From Streptantibioticus silvisoli (GTDB taxonomy: Bacteria > Actinomycetota > Actinomycetes > Streptomycetales > Streptomycetaceae): a stretch of 64,000 nt of DNA. The notes under the pieces were generated by a model. The model saw only the letters and a program-made list of their open reading frames with translations. It was not told where the DNA came from and did not search any database. The position numbers and the translations under genes were made by a program. Below are positions 33,491-41,507 of this stretch, one piece after another (position 1 is the first letter of the stretch; the number at the start of each line of letters is the position of its first letter). The stretch lies in assembly GCF_027947535.2 (NCBI RefSeq), contig NZ_JAAGKO020000039.1, positions 19,573-83,572 of the forward strand, in the 5' to 3' direction.

Positions 33491-34536
33491 GCCGGTTCTC
33501 CGGTCGTCACGTCGCGTTCCGGCCCGCTCCACGACTCCAGGCCCAGCAGCCTGGCGCCCAGGCCGGTCAGTTCGGCGGTGCCGTACCTGAGGGATTCGTG
33601 CTTGTCGGCGTCGCCGACCAGCGTCGCGTTCCAGTCCGGCGTGCTGAGGTTGCGCCAGGAGTCCACCCGGGACGCGCGCAGCCGCTCGTTCGACTCCAGC
33701 GCGGGCATCATGGACAGGTACTGGACCGCCCGCACCCCGTTGTCGGAGGTGTTGCGCGCCACGCCGTGCGCCAGCAGGCCGTTCCAGATCAGCAGGTCGC
33801 CGGCCTCCAGCTCCGGCCGGACCACCGGGAACTCCGCCCGGTCGCACGCGGGCCGGATCGGGTCGCGGTCCGCCGGCTGGGCGACCCGCCAGGGGTCGAA
33901 CCGGCGGAACAGCTCCGGCGAACACTGGAAGCCGCCGTGGTCCGGCCGGGTGTCGTTCAGGGCGATGATCCCCTGGACCCGCTGCGGCAGCACGCCGAGC
34001 GTGGTGTCGACGTCCCAGTGCAGCTCGATGTCGAAGCCCTGGTCGGTGGGCGCGATGAGCGCGCGGTCCCGGTTGCGGACGTTGGGCGGGTTGAGGTTGA
34101 GCCGGTCCAGGGTCACCCACAGCTGCTCGCAGTCCCACACGTCGACGAACGCGTCGTAGACCCGCTGCGCCTGGCGGCTGTCCCACATCAGCTGGTGGTG
34201 GTACGCCTCGACGAACCCGTAGATGTGCAGCTCACGGTCCAGGTCCGACCGGAACTCCCGGTCCTGGTACCAGGTCTCCGGCCGTTCGGGGTCGAGCCCC
34301 TGGAAGTCCCAGGCGAAGTCCAGCAGCCGCTTGGCCGCGTCGGCGGGTATCGCGCGCTTCACCACGACGTATCCGTAGGTCTGCCAGAAGGCGAAGTCCT
34401 CCGGCGACAGCACCCGCAGCGGCCGGGTCTTGCGCAGGTCGCGCAGCATCGTCTGCGCCAGGTAGGTGTCGCCGTCCGAGCTGAAGTACGGGACGTCGCT
34501 GGGCGCGCGGTACAGGTAGCGGTCGGGCACCGGCAT
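33472..34536 (-). CDS. phytanoyl-CoA dioxygenase (PhyH) family Fe(II)/2-oxoglutarate oxygenase
   Basis: 354 residues from ATG 34536 (GGAG eight bases upstream). First gene of the operon. Facial triad: His173 and Asp175 in 'IELHWDVDT' and His257 in 'LLAHGVARN'. 'NGVRAVQY' carries the Arg expected for 2-oxoglutarate binding. 'EAGDLLIWNGLLAHG' is typical of the family. Bacterial PhyH enzymes in small operons usually hydroxylate free or carrier-bound metabolites. The adjacent decarboxylase and DUF6271-like genes suggest an amino-acid-derived or amino-sugar substrate. Confidence 0.9.
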   Translation of the reverse strand: MPVPDRYLYRAPSDVPYFSSDGDTYLAQTMLRDLRKTRPLRVLSPEDFAFWQTYGYVVVKRAIPADAAKRLLDFAWDFQGLDPERPETWYQDREFRSDLDRELHIYGFVEAYHHQLMWDSRQAQRVYDAFVDVWDCEQLWVTLDRLNLNPPNVRNRDRALIAPTDQGFDIELHWDVDTTLGVLPQRVQGIIALNDTRPDHGGFQCSPELFRRFDPWRVAQPADRDPIRPACDRAEFPVVRPELEAGDLLIWNGLLAHGVARNTSDNGVRAVQYLSMMPALESNERLRASRVDSWRNLSTPDWNATLVGDADKHESLRYGTAELTGLGARLLGLESWSGPERDVTTGEPACAESV

Positions 34537-34739
34537 GCAATCACTCCAAGGTTCGAACGCTTCCCGTCCCCGGGCGGATGCCTCTCGCCGGCGGCGGCTC
34601 GGCCCGGTCGGGTCACGCCGGCGGGCCGGCCGCGCGTCGGCGGGCGGCTCGGCCGGGGCGGGTGGCTCCGCCGGGCGGTTGGCGCGGGGTGGCGCGGGCT
34701 GCGCGGCCGGGGCGGTCGCGTGTCGCAACGGTCTGGACG

Positions 34740-34818
34740 GTCGGCGCGGTCGGCCTGTCGCCGGGTACGGGTCGGGCGTGTCGTCGGCGCGGTCGGCCTG
34801 TCGCCGGGTACGGGTCGG
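34740..34818. repeat. 36-bp direct repeat
   Basis: Identical 36-bp segments at 34740-34775 and 34783-34818 (begin GTCGGCGCGGTCGGCCTGTC), in the leader of the dioxygenase operon. Confidence 0.85.
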
Positions 34819-34931
34819 ACGTCGGCGGTGAACGGCCGCGGGGGCGACGGCGCACGCCGGGCACCCTGCCGCACGGCACCGGCCGACCAACTCGCGTGCC
34901 GCCGACGGTGGTGCGCCGCACGCGTTCCGAT

Positions 34932-34977
34932 TGAACACGTGTTCCACTAAAATGGACTAGACCAACTTCGGTGTCAA
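34932..34977 (-). promoter_or_regulatory. putative promoter and operators of the dioxygenase operon
   Basis: On the minus strand TTGACA (34972-34977) is followed by an AT-rich -10 candidate (CATTTT/TTTTAG) around 34949-34955. Between them sits TGGTCTAGTCCA (34953-34964), one mismatch from the DasR core TGGTCTAGACCA. Immediately downstream is the perfect palindrome GAACACGTGTTC (34933-34944). A repressor at either site would block initiation. Confidence 0.5.
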
Positions 34978-35029
34978 CAGGTGATTCGCGGGGTGGGTGC
35001 GGTGGGGCCAGGCGGGACGGGGGTCATCC

Positions 35030-35046
35030 GGGGGGGGGGGGGGGGG
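35030..35046 (+). repeat. 17-base G homopolymer
   Basis: Seventeen consecutive G, far outside a gene. Length may be misread in sequencing, and it could also vary between cells. Confidence 0.85.
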
Positions 35047-35121
35047 TGGCGCATTGGCGAGGGGTGCGGCCCGGAGCCGGGCCGGAGGGATGGTGGGCGG
35101 CACGGTCCGGGAGCCGGCGAA

Positions 35122-35229
35122 ATGGCGGGCGGTACGGCCCGGAGCTGGGCCGGAGGGATGGCCGGCGGCGCGGTCCGGGAGCCGGGGACATGGCGGGCGG
35201 TACGGCCCGGAGCTGGGCCGGAGGGATGG
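35122..35229. repeat. 68-bp-period tandem repeat
   Basis: A 40-bp identical block begins at 35122 and again at 35190 (ATGGCGGGCGGTACGGCCCG), with a degenerate third unit near 35055. Non-coding, upstream of the GH3 promoter. Confidence 0.75.
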
Positions 35230-35318
35230 TGGGCGCGGCCGGAGGGGCGAGGTGGGCGAGGGCCCGGCGCGGTCGACGGGGTGCCGGCGGGCCGGCGGGC
35301 GCGATGCGTACCCGCCCC

Positions 35319-35365
35319 TTGACACTGAAGATTGGTACAGGCCAATATCCCTGTGGTCTGTACCA
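35319..35365 (+). promoter_or_regulatory. promoter of GH3 gene with DasR-like operator
   Basis: TTGACA (35319-35324) and CAATAT (35343-35348) have an 18-bp spacer. ATTGGTACAGGCCAAT (35331-35346) overlaps the spacer and -10. TGGTCTGTACCA (35354-35365) lies just downstream and differs at two positions from TGGTCTAGACCA, the core of DasR sites. DasR control of hexosaminidase genes is established in streptomycetes, which makes the reading credible here. Confidence 0.6.
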
Positions 35366-35415
35366 GTTGTCGCCGGTGCGATCAGCGGGTCGGTACTACC
35401 CGGAAGGCGCGTTCC

Positions 35416-36927
35416 ATGTCCTCCAGCAAGCACAGCGATGAGCTGCGACGACTCGCGCTCTCCGTCCTGCAACCGGGTTTCGTGGGCACCGAGGCGCCGG
35501 ACTGGATACGGCGCGACATCGGTGACGGCCTGTCGTCCGTCGTGCTCTTCGCCCGCAACATCGTCTCCGCCGAGCAGGTCGCCCGGCTCACCGACCAACT
35601 GCGCGCCGAGAACCCCGCGTTGATCATCGCGATCGACGAGGAGGCGGGAGACGTCACGCGGCTGGAGTCCTCGACCGGTTCGACCCGGCCGGGCAACTTC
35701 GCCCTCGGCGCGGTCGACGACGTCGAACTGACCGAATCCGTCGCCCGCGACCTGGGCCGCCAGCTGCACGCCGCCGGGGTCAGCCTGAACTACGCGCCCA
35801 GCGTGGACGTCAACTCCAACCCCGACAATCCCATCATCGGCGTCAGGTCGTTCGGCATCGACTCCGGTGTGGTGTCCCGGCACGCCACCGCGTGGATCCG
35901 GGGTCTCCAGTCGGCCGGGGTCGCCGCCTGCGCCAAGCACTTCCCCGGCCACGGGGACGTCGCCATCGACTCCCACCACGGCCTGCCCACCTACGACGCG
36001 GACCTGGAAGAGGTCACCACGCAGGCGCTGGCCCCCTTCCGGGCCGCCCTTGCCGCGGGCGTGCGCGCGGTGATGAGCGCGCACCTGCTGGTCCCCGCCT
36101 ACGACCCGGACCTGCCGGCCACCCTCAGCCGCCGCATCCTCAACGGCCTGCTGCGCGAGGAACTCGGGTTCGACGGCCTGATCGTCACCGACGCCATCGA
36201 GATGGGCGGCGTCGCCCAGCGCTACGGCATCGACGGCGCCACGGTGAAGGCGGTCGCCGCGGGCGCCGACGCGATCTGCGTCGGCGGGGAGAGCGCCGAG
36301 GAGTCGACCGTCGGCCAGTTGTCCGGTGCGCTGGTGCGGGCCGTGACGTCGGGAGAGCTCACGCAGGAACGGCTGGCCGAGGCGGCCGACCGCGTCGCGC
36401 AGTTCGCCGACTGGTCGATCGGCCTGGGCCGGGCCGTGCCCGTCAACCCCATCAGCGGCGACATCGGCTTCGTCGCCGCCCGGCGCGCCATCCGGCTGGC
36501 CGGCCCCGCGCAGAACGCGCTGCCGCTGGCCGCCCCTCCGCACGTCGTCGAGCTGGTCCCCTCCACCAACCTCGCCATCGGCAAGGAGACCCCGTGGGGC
36601 GTCGCCGTCCCGCTGCGCGAACGGCTGCCCGGAACGACCTTCGTCCGGGTGCACCACCAGCAACTGGCCGCCCGACCCGACGTCCTGGCGGAGTACGCGC
36701 TGGCGCCGGCCGTGGGACGCCCGCTGGTGGTGGTCGTCAGGGACGCCTCACGCAACAAGTGGATGGGCGCGGCCCTGGCCGACCTCACCGCGGCCCGCCC
36801 GGACGCGATCGTCGTGGAGATGGGCCTGCCGGGCGGCCCGTCCGCCGGAGCGGTCCAGATCTTCACCCACGGAGCGACGGCCGCCTCCGGCGTGGCAGCG
36901 GCGGAGGTCCTGGTCGGAGCGCGCTGA
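35416..36927 (+). CDS. glycoside hydrolase family 3 beta-N-acetylhexosaminidase (NagZ-like)
   Basis: 503 residues from ATG 35416 (GGAAGG eight bases upstream). GH3 TIM barrel with 'IAIDEEAGDVTRL', the hexosaminidase signature 'KHFPGHGDVAIDSHHGLP' (about 174-191, His of the Asp-His dyad) and 'FDGLIVTDAIEMGG' with the nucleophile Asp. A C-terminal alpha/beta domain follows. No signal peptide, so it acts in the cytosol on GlcNAc-containing sugars from chitin or peptidoglycan. The DasR-like operator upstream fits GlcNAc control. Divergent from the dioxygenase operon. Confidence 0.92.
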   Translation: MSSSKHSDELRRLALSVLQPGFVGTEAPDWIRRDIGDGLSSVVLFARNIVSAEQVARLTDQLRAENPALIIAIDEEAGDVTRLESSTGSTRPGNFALGAVDDVELTESVARDLGRQLHAAGVSLNYAPSVDVNSNPDNPIIGVRSFGIDSGVVSRHATAWIRGLQSAGVAACAKHFPGHGDVAIDSHHGLPTYDADLEEVTTQALAPFRAALAAGVRAVMSAHLLVPAYDPDLPATLSRRILNGLLREELGFDGLIVTDAIEMGGVAQRYGIDGATVKAVAAGADAICVGGESAEESTVGQLSGALVRAVTSGELTQERLAEAADRVAQFADWSIGLGRAVPVNPISGDIGFVAARRAIRLAGPAQNALPLAAPPHVVELVPSTNLAIGKETPWGVAVPLRERLPGTTFVRVHHQQLAARPDVLAEYALAPAVGRPLVVVVRDASRNKWMGAALADLTAARPDAIVVEMGLPGGPSAGAVQIFTHGATAASGVAAAEVLVGAR

Positions 36928-37292
36928 GGGGGAACGGGCGGGAGACCTTGCTGGGGTGACGGCGCGAGCGGGGAGCCTTGCTGGCGGGGGGGGTTACCTT
37001 GCTGGCGGGGGCCTTGCTGGCGGGGGTGGTTCGGTCGGCGGGGGGTGACCTTGCTGGCGGAGGTGGTCGCCGGCGGGGGTGACCCTGCTGGCGGGTGGTG
37101 GTGCGGCGTCGTGTGTTGATCGGGTCGGTGGGCGCTGCTCCGGTCGGCCCCCGCTGATCGCTGACCGTTCACCGCTGACCGCTGACCGTTTGACCGCTGA
37201 CCGTTTGATCGCTGACCGTTTGATCGCGCGGACGATGACCCTGCTGCTGAGCACCGGAGCGGCGGATCCCGGACTCGCCCTCGGCCCATCAC
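36928..37292. repeat. intergenic repeats (CCTTGCTGGCGGGGG and 15-bp units)
   Basis: The 365-bp gap holds about six degenerate copies of ACCTTGCTGGCGGGGG (36950-37100), then three near-perfect 15-bp copies CGCTGACCGTTTGA(C/T) at 37180-37194, 37195-37209 and 37210-37224. Nothing coding is seen. Confidence 0.7.
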
Positions 37293-38003
37293 CTACCCCC
37301 GTACCCAGATCCGTAGCGGGCCGGCCGGCTCGAAGCCGTGGCGCAGTGCCGCGTCCAGGTCCGCGTCGCGCTCGTAGCCGACCGCGGGACGGGTGGGGAA
37401 CAGGCGGTGAACCGCGTCCAGCACCACCGGCCAGGCCCGGTCAGCGCCGCCGTGCGACGCGAAGAGGTTGGAGACGCCGACCACGTGGTCGCTGCGGCTC
37501 GCCACCGCGCCGGCGCTCACCCGGCCCTGCGCGGAGAATCCGGCGAGCACGAACGTGGCCGGGTCGTCGAGCAGTTCGGCCCGGAAGAGGTCCGCGTTGC
37601 CCGCCCCGTCGTCCCAGGCGAGCGCCCAGGCCCGCAGCGTGTCGCGGTCACCGGCCACGTCCCAGGCAAGCTCCGGCGAGGTGGTCGGGGCGCTCGCCGG
37701 GCGGTGGATCCACTGGGCGTCGAAGAGCACCTGGAAGCCGGCGCCCATGAGGTCGAGGTCGGCGAAGCTGTCCTTGACGCAGGCGCCGGGCGCGGCGGTG
37801 TCGATCCGGGCCACCAGGGCGGCCGCATCGGCACCGGGCGTCAGCGTCACCGCGTCGGGGTAGTACGGCGGCGTCCGGGCCGGCGCGGTCCAGGCCTGCG
37901 GCCCGAACTCACCCGTCAAGCCGTGCGACCGGCACATCGACGCGCACCACTCGGCGTTGTTGCGGGCAGCGGCCCGGACCACGCACTGCTTCGTCGCCGT
38001 CAT
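37293..38003 (-). CDS. GNAT-like protein of unknown substrate
   Basis: 236 residues from ATG 38003. The C-terminal half looks GNAT-like: 'AGAVASRSDHVVGVSNLFASHG' (beta4 and loop) and 'VGYERDADLDAALRHGFEPAGPLRIWVR' in the usual final strand-helix-strand position. The canonical acetyl-CoA loop R/Q-x-x-G-x-G/A is not visible, so activity is uncertain. Monocistronic. Confidence 0.6.
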   Translation of the reverse strand: MTATKQCVVRAAARNNAEWCASMCRSHGLTGEFGPQAWTAPARTPPYYPDAVTLTPGADAAALVARIDTAAPGACVKDSFADLDLMGAGFQVLFDAQWIHRPASAPTTSPELAWDVAGDRDTLRAWALAWDDGAGNADLFRAELLDDPATFVLAGFSAQGRVSAGAVASRSDHVVGVSNLFASHGGADRAWPVVLDAVHRLFPTRPAVGYERDADLDAALRHGFEPAGPLRIWVRG

Positions 38004-38484
38004 GAGCGTGAATCATCCCCGTCCCCGGACCCGGCCGCGTCTCCGGGCCGGCCGCGTCTCCGGGCCCGTGGCACTCTCCGGCACGCCACGGAACGGACCG
38101 GGGGACGCGGTGCTCTCCGGCACGCCACGGAACGGACCGGGGGCCGGACCCGCCCCGGTCGGATTCGCCGTCCGTCCCCGCGCCGACCCGCAGATCCGCC
38201 TGAACCGTCGGTCCCGTCGCCACCCCCCGTCGCACGGCACGCCACGCACGCCACGCATGCCACAGCACTCCACGGCACCGCTCGCAACGCGGCTCACACC
38301 CTGCCGCGGAGTCGCCCGGCGGGGCCGCCGAGACGTCCCTGCCGTCCCTGACGTTGCGGAAATGATCACCGATGAGACGATCGCGTTCAACTCCTATCGA
38401 TAACCGCGTACTTGTGGCGCTTGCTGATGACGTGGTGCCCTGGTGGCTCACAGGCAACCGTTGTCAGGGAGGGAAACGAGTCTC
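38004..38484. other. 481-bp intergenic region with 39-bp repeat
   Basis: Contains a direct repeat of 31 bp at 38074-38104 and 38113-38143 (CTCTCCGGCACGCCACGGAA). The last 120 bp, with AT-richer ATGATCACCGATGAGACG and ATCGATAACCGCG, probably hold the protease promoter. No gene supported. Confidence 0.5.
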
Positions 38485-39078
38485 ATGATCAAGCGAATAA
38501 CCGCCATGGCGGCACTCATCCCGGCCGTGCTGGGCGTGACATCCGGTGTCGCTTCGGCGCACCCCGCGCCGAAAGCGACCAGCTCGGTGGTCACTCTGAC
38601 CTACGACGCCAGCCGGGCCGGACAGTGGGCCGCCGCGATCACGCAGGGCGTGGCGAACTGGAACGCTGCGGAACACAACGTGCACCTCCAGCCGGCGACC
38701 TCGCCCGGGTCGGCCAACTTCAGCTATGTGGCGACCAGCGGCTGGCCCGAGACGACGCTCGGGCCGATCGTCCCGGGCGGCAGCAAGGGTGAGGTGGATC
38801 TGGGCCAGGAAGCGGTCGACGAGGGCTACGACATGACCCGGATCGCGGCGCACGAAACCGGGCACATCCTCGGGCTGCTCGACGACTACAGCGGTCCCTG
38901 CTCGGAGCTGATGTCCGGCCACGGCCCCGGAACGTCGTGCACCAACGCCAAGCCGAGCGCGGCGGAGGCGGCCCAGGTCGACCAGAACTACGCCGACGAC
39001 GCCGCGGTGGTGGGCCCGAGGCAGCACCGGATCGTGATCGACGTCTGGCGCGCCCCGGCCCTCGCCGCCACACGCTGA
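38485..39078 (+). CDS. snapalysin-type exported metalloprotease (M7 family)
   Basis: 197 residues from ATG 38485 (GGGAGGG upstream). Signal peptide ends near 'SGVASAHP'. The catalytic motif 'HETGHILGLLDD' (about 122-133) gives the HExxHxxGxxD zinc ligands of snapalysins, the small neutral proteases of Streptomyces. Two Cys pairs ('GPCSEL', 'TSCTNA') fit the disulfide of the family. The C-terminal extension ('HRIVIDVWRAPALAATR') is a little longer than usual. The LysR activator often next to such genes is absent. Confidence 0.92.
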   Translation: MIKRITAMAALIPAVLGVTSGVASAHPAPKATSSVVTLTYDASRAGQWAAAITQGVANWNAAEHNVHLQPATSPGSANFSYVATSGWPETTLGPIVPGGSKGEVDLGQEAVDEGYDMTRIAAHETGHILGLLDDYSGPCSELMSGHGPGTSCTNAKPSAAEAAQVDQNYADDAAVVGPRQHRIVIDVWRAPALAATR

Positions 39079-39112
39079 CGGGCGGCCGAAGACCGGAAGC
39101 CGACCGCACCAC

Positions 39113-39226
39113 ACGTCGATGGGCCCCACCGCGACCGGTGAGGCCCATCGACGTATCGCCCGGCGGGAGCAGTGGCGGAGGATACGAGATCCGAACGCGC
39201 GAGGGGCTGCCCTCAACACGCTTTCC
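39113..39226. repeat. diverged third copy of the tRNA-Ser 3' end and terminator (old att remnant)
   Basis: About 85-90% identical to the 116-bp repeats at 41829 and 49970. It keeps the tRNA 3' half up to the anticodon loop (CAACACGCTTTCC) and the flanking hairpin. In the hairpin GAAGGG/CCCTTC is replaced by GATGGG/CCCATC, so both arms changed together. It marks an older insertion boundary. The whole 39079-39427 stretch holds no gene. Confidence 0.75.
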
Positions 39227-39427
39227 GGCGGCACGCGTTGGGGGTCGCGCAGGCACAGCAGCGTCCTGATCTGCTGCGCAGGGCCGAGGGCGAGTGCTCA
39301 CGGTCGGGCTCTCCGATGCGTGGCCCGACCGCGTGGCCGACGGCGTGCGAGGGATCGCCGGGCCGCCTTCGCGAGGCCCGGAGGGCGTCAGGACCGGTCG
39401 AACGTTTCCGCCCCGCCGGGCAGTCGT

Positions 39428-40111
39428 TCACTCGTGGGCGCTGATCAGGCCTCCGTCGCTGAGCACGATGTACACGGCGTTGGCGTCGAGCCCGACGTCG
39501 TGCTGGTCCGTCTCCAGCGTGGCGTCCACCTCGCCCTGGTTGCCGAGGATCTGCGCGCGGTACCGGAGTTCGCCGATCTTCGTGACCTTGGCCGTCCAAT
39601 CGCCCGCCAGCTTGAACGTGCCCGGGCCCTGGTGCCCACCGCCCATCCAGGCATGGACGTCGCCACTCATCGTGAGCACGATGAACATGTCGTTGGCGTC
39701 GATCCCGGCGTCGTGCTGCTTCGTCTCCAGCGTGACAAAGAGCTGGCCGTCATGGATGACGTCGGCACGGTAGTGCTCGTCGCCGAGCTTGTAGATCTCG
39801 GCCTTGCTGCCGTCCGGCAACATCTGGGTGCGGATCGGGGAGGCCGCCTTGGCCGTGGGAGTCGTGGCAGCCGGTGCCGCGGCGGGCACGGCCGGTTTCG
39901 GGGTGGACGCGCTCCCGGAACGGGCCGGGCTGTCCGACGCGCTCGCCGGGCTCGAGGGGACGGCGGCGCCGGCGGCGGTGGCAGCGGCGGACGCCTTGAC
40001 GCCACTCGCCGACGACGCGCTCGAACCGGAGTCGGACGGCCCGCAGGCGGTGGCGAGGAACGCTGCGGCGGTGCCGAGCAGAACGGTGGCGAAGACGCGA
40101 CGGTGGCTCAT
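39428..40111 (-). CDS. lipoprotein with two tandem copies of a small beta domain
   Basis: 227 residues from ATG 40111. Lipobox 'LATAC' near residue 20 and a long Ser/Ala/Pro linker to about residue 90. Two homologous units of about 60 residues follow: 'GSKAEIYKLGDEHYRADVI' with 'LETKQHDAGIDANDMFIVL', then 'DWTAKVTKIGELRYRAQIL' with 'LETDQHDVGLDANAVYIVL'. Function unknown. It lies between the older att remnant and the island, so it is probably accessory. Confidence 0.75.
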   Translation of the reverse strand: MSHRRVFATVLLGTAAAFLATACGPSDSGSSASSASGVKASAAATAAGAAVPSSPASASDSPARSGSASTPKPAVPAAAPAATTPTAKAASPIRTQMLPDGSKAEIYKLGDEHYRADVIHDGQLFVTLETKQHDAGIDANDMFIVLTMSGDVHAWMGGGHQGPGTFKLAGDWTAKVTKIGELRYRAQILGNQGEVDATLETDQHDVGLDANAVYIVLSDGGLISAHE

Positions 40112-40673
40112 GGTTTCCCCCAGGCTGTGGTGTTGCTCATCGGCATCGGCCGACACCCATGAGGACATCGGCCCGCCGCGGACGAGTTCCGCCGTGCGCC
40201 GGCTGTGACCGGCCGGTCACGACCGTCACACGACGGAGACGAACGTCCTTGCGCACGACGGCCCTACGACGGAGCCCAACGCCTTGCGCGGCACGGTTCA
40301 GCGCCGGCCGGCATCAGCAGACGTTCACCTCGCCGACGGCTCCACACGGGTGCTCGCCCCGGGGATGCTTGTTCCGGGGGTGACCTTTTCGCCGGTGACC
40401 TTTTCGGGGGTGACCTTTTCGGGGGCGACCTTTTCGGGGGTGACCTTTTCGGGGGTGACCTTTTCGGGGGTGACCTTTTCGGGGGTGACCTTTTCGGGGG
40501 TGACCTTTTCGGGGGCGGGGGGCCGCCGGGGGCCACCGGGTTCCGCCAAACCGCAGGCCGACGCATTGATCGCCGCGCCGGCCGGCTGGTACACCGCCGA
40601 CGCCACCGGCACCGGTTCCTGGCCGGTCACCGGGTGCGGTCGGCAACCCTTCCCCGCCGGCAGAACGGGCGGA
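40112..40673. other. 562-bp gap containing a 15-bp minisatellite
   Basis: Apart from the 15-bp repeat array, no element is seen. Frames through the repeat are open on both strands only because the unit is a multiple of three with no stops. Confidence 0.55.
40380..40515. repeat. nine-copy 15-bp tandem repeat
   Basis: Units of TGACCTTTTCGGGGG begin at 40381, 40396, 40411, 40426 (CGACC variant), 40441, 40456, 40471, 40486 and 40501. The TTTT core is striking in this GC-rich DNA. It would encode V-T-F-S-G repeats on the plus strand or T-P-E-K-V on the minus strand, but no start, ribosome site or codon bias supports translation. Confidence 0.9.
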
Positions 40674-41507
40674 TCAGCGCAGTCCGGCGAAGAGGTCGTT
40701 CTCGGGGACGGCCGCGCCGGTGGTGTCCCGGACACGTACGAAGGTCTCCGTGCCCATCAACGCGCCGAACCTCTCCTTGCCCATCTTGAGGAAGAAGATG
40801 TTCTCGCCCTGACTGGCGTGCGCGGCCAGCGCGTCGAACTTCTGACCGCTGAACGCGGTGGTGTCCACCCACGTGGTGATCTCGTCGTCGGGGAGGCCGA
40901 TCTCGGCCATCGCGGCGGCCTCGGCGGGATCCGGTTCGGGCATGTCCGCACCGAACTCGCGCAGGACCTCGCCGAACCGCTGCATCATCGAGCGGGGTGC
41001 CGTGGTCCAGTAGACCTTCGGCGTCAGCGCGGTCATCTCCAGCGCCGCCATCGTGATGCGGTTGGCCTGGATGTGGTCGGGGTGGCCGTAGAAGCCGTTC
41101 TCGTCGTAGGTGACGACCACATCGGGCCGGTAGTGCAGCATGAGTTCCGCGAGCCGGGCGGCGCTCTCCTCGACCGGGGTCCGCCAGAAGGACCCGGAGG
41201 CGTCGTTGCTCGGCCAGCCCATCATCCCCGAGTCGGCGTAGTCCAGCATCTCCAGGTCGCTGATCTTCAAGGCGTCACAGCTGGCCTCCAGTTCCTGACG
41301 GCGCATCACGGCGACCGCCACCGGATCGTGCCCGGGATCGCCCGGCTTGGCACCCCCGGGTCCGTCACCGCAGCCGCCGTCGGTACACGTCACGAGAACC
41401 GTGCGGATGCCCTCCGCCGCGTACCGCGCGAGGATCCCTCCGGTCCCGGTGGCCTCGTCGTCGGGGTGGGCGTGTACGGCCATGAGCGTCAAGGGCCGGT
41501 CGGTCAT
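40674..41507 (-). CDS. PIG-L/LmbE deacetylase (mycothiol Mca/MshB-like)
   Basis: 277 residues from ATG 41507 (GGAGGA eight bases upstream). Zinc-binding 'AHPDDEATGTGG' (about 12-23) and 'GHPDHIQA' are diagnostic. 'VTCTDGGCGD' is typical of the family. Members remove acetyl or cleave amides from GlcNAc-linked substrates, including mycothiol S-conjugates (Mca) and GlcNAc-inositol (MshB). With 277 residues it is nearer the MshB/Mca size range, but the two cannot be separated by eye. It lies between the att remnants, so it may be an extra, accessory copy. Confidence 0.85.
   Translation of the reverse strand: MTDRPLTLMAVHAHPDDEATGTGGILARYAAEGIRTVLVTCTDGGCGDGPGGAKPGDPGHDPVAVAVMRRQELEASCDALKISDLEMLDYADSGMMGWPSNDASGSFWRTPVEESAARLAELMLHYRPDVVVTYDENGFYGHPDHIQANRITMAALEMTALTPKVYWTTAPRSMMQRFGEVLREFGADMPEPDPAEAAAMAEIGLPDDEITTWVDTTAFSGQKFDALAAHASQGENIFFLKMGKERFGALMGTETFVRVRDTTGAAVPENDLFAGLR

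Larger units (their letters stand above)
34537..35415. other. 879-bp divergent regulatory region with repeats and a poly-G tract
   Basis: Lies between the dioxygenase operon (minus) and the GH3 gene (plus). It contains a 36-bp direct repeat, a 12-bp palindrome, DasR-like operator candidates, a 17-G homopolymer and a 68-bp repeat pair, all listed separately. No gene is supported. Confidence 0.7.

Noticed and set aside
29116..34159. Several long plus-strand open frames opposite the biosynthetic operon
   Set aside because: Their residues are His/Arg/Gly/Gln-rich shadow sequences. The minus-strand genes have clear domains, overlaps and ribosome sites.
37180..37224. Short regular repeats as possible CRISPR
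   Set aside because: The units are 15 bp, directly adjacent with no spacers, and no cas gene is near. The same applies to the other tandem arrays in the window.
39113..39226. tRNA-like sequence near the snapalysin gene
   Set aside because: A diverged 3' half only, with no acceptor partner. Treated as an old att copy.
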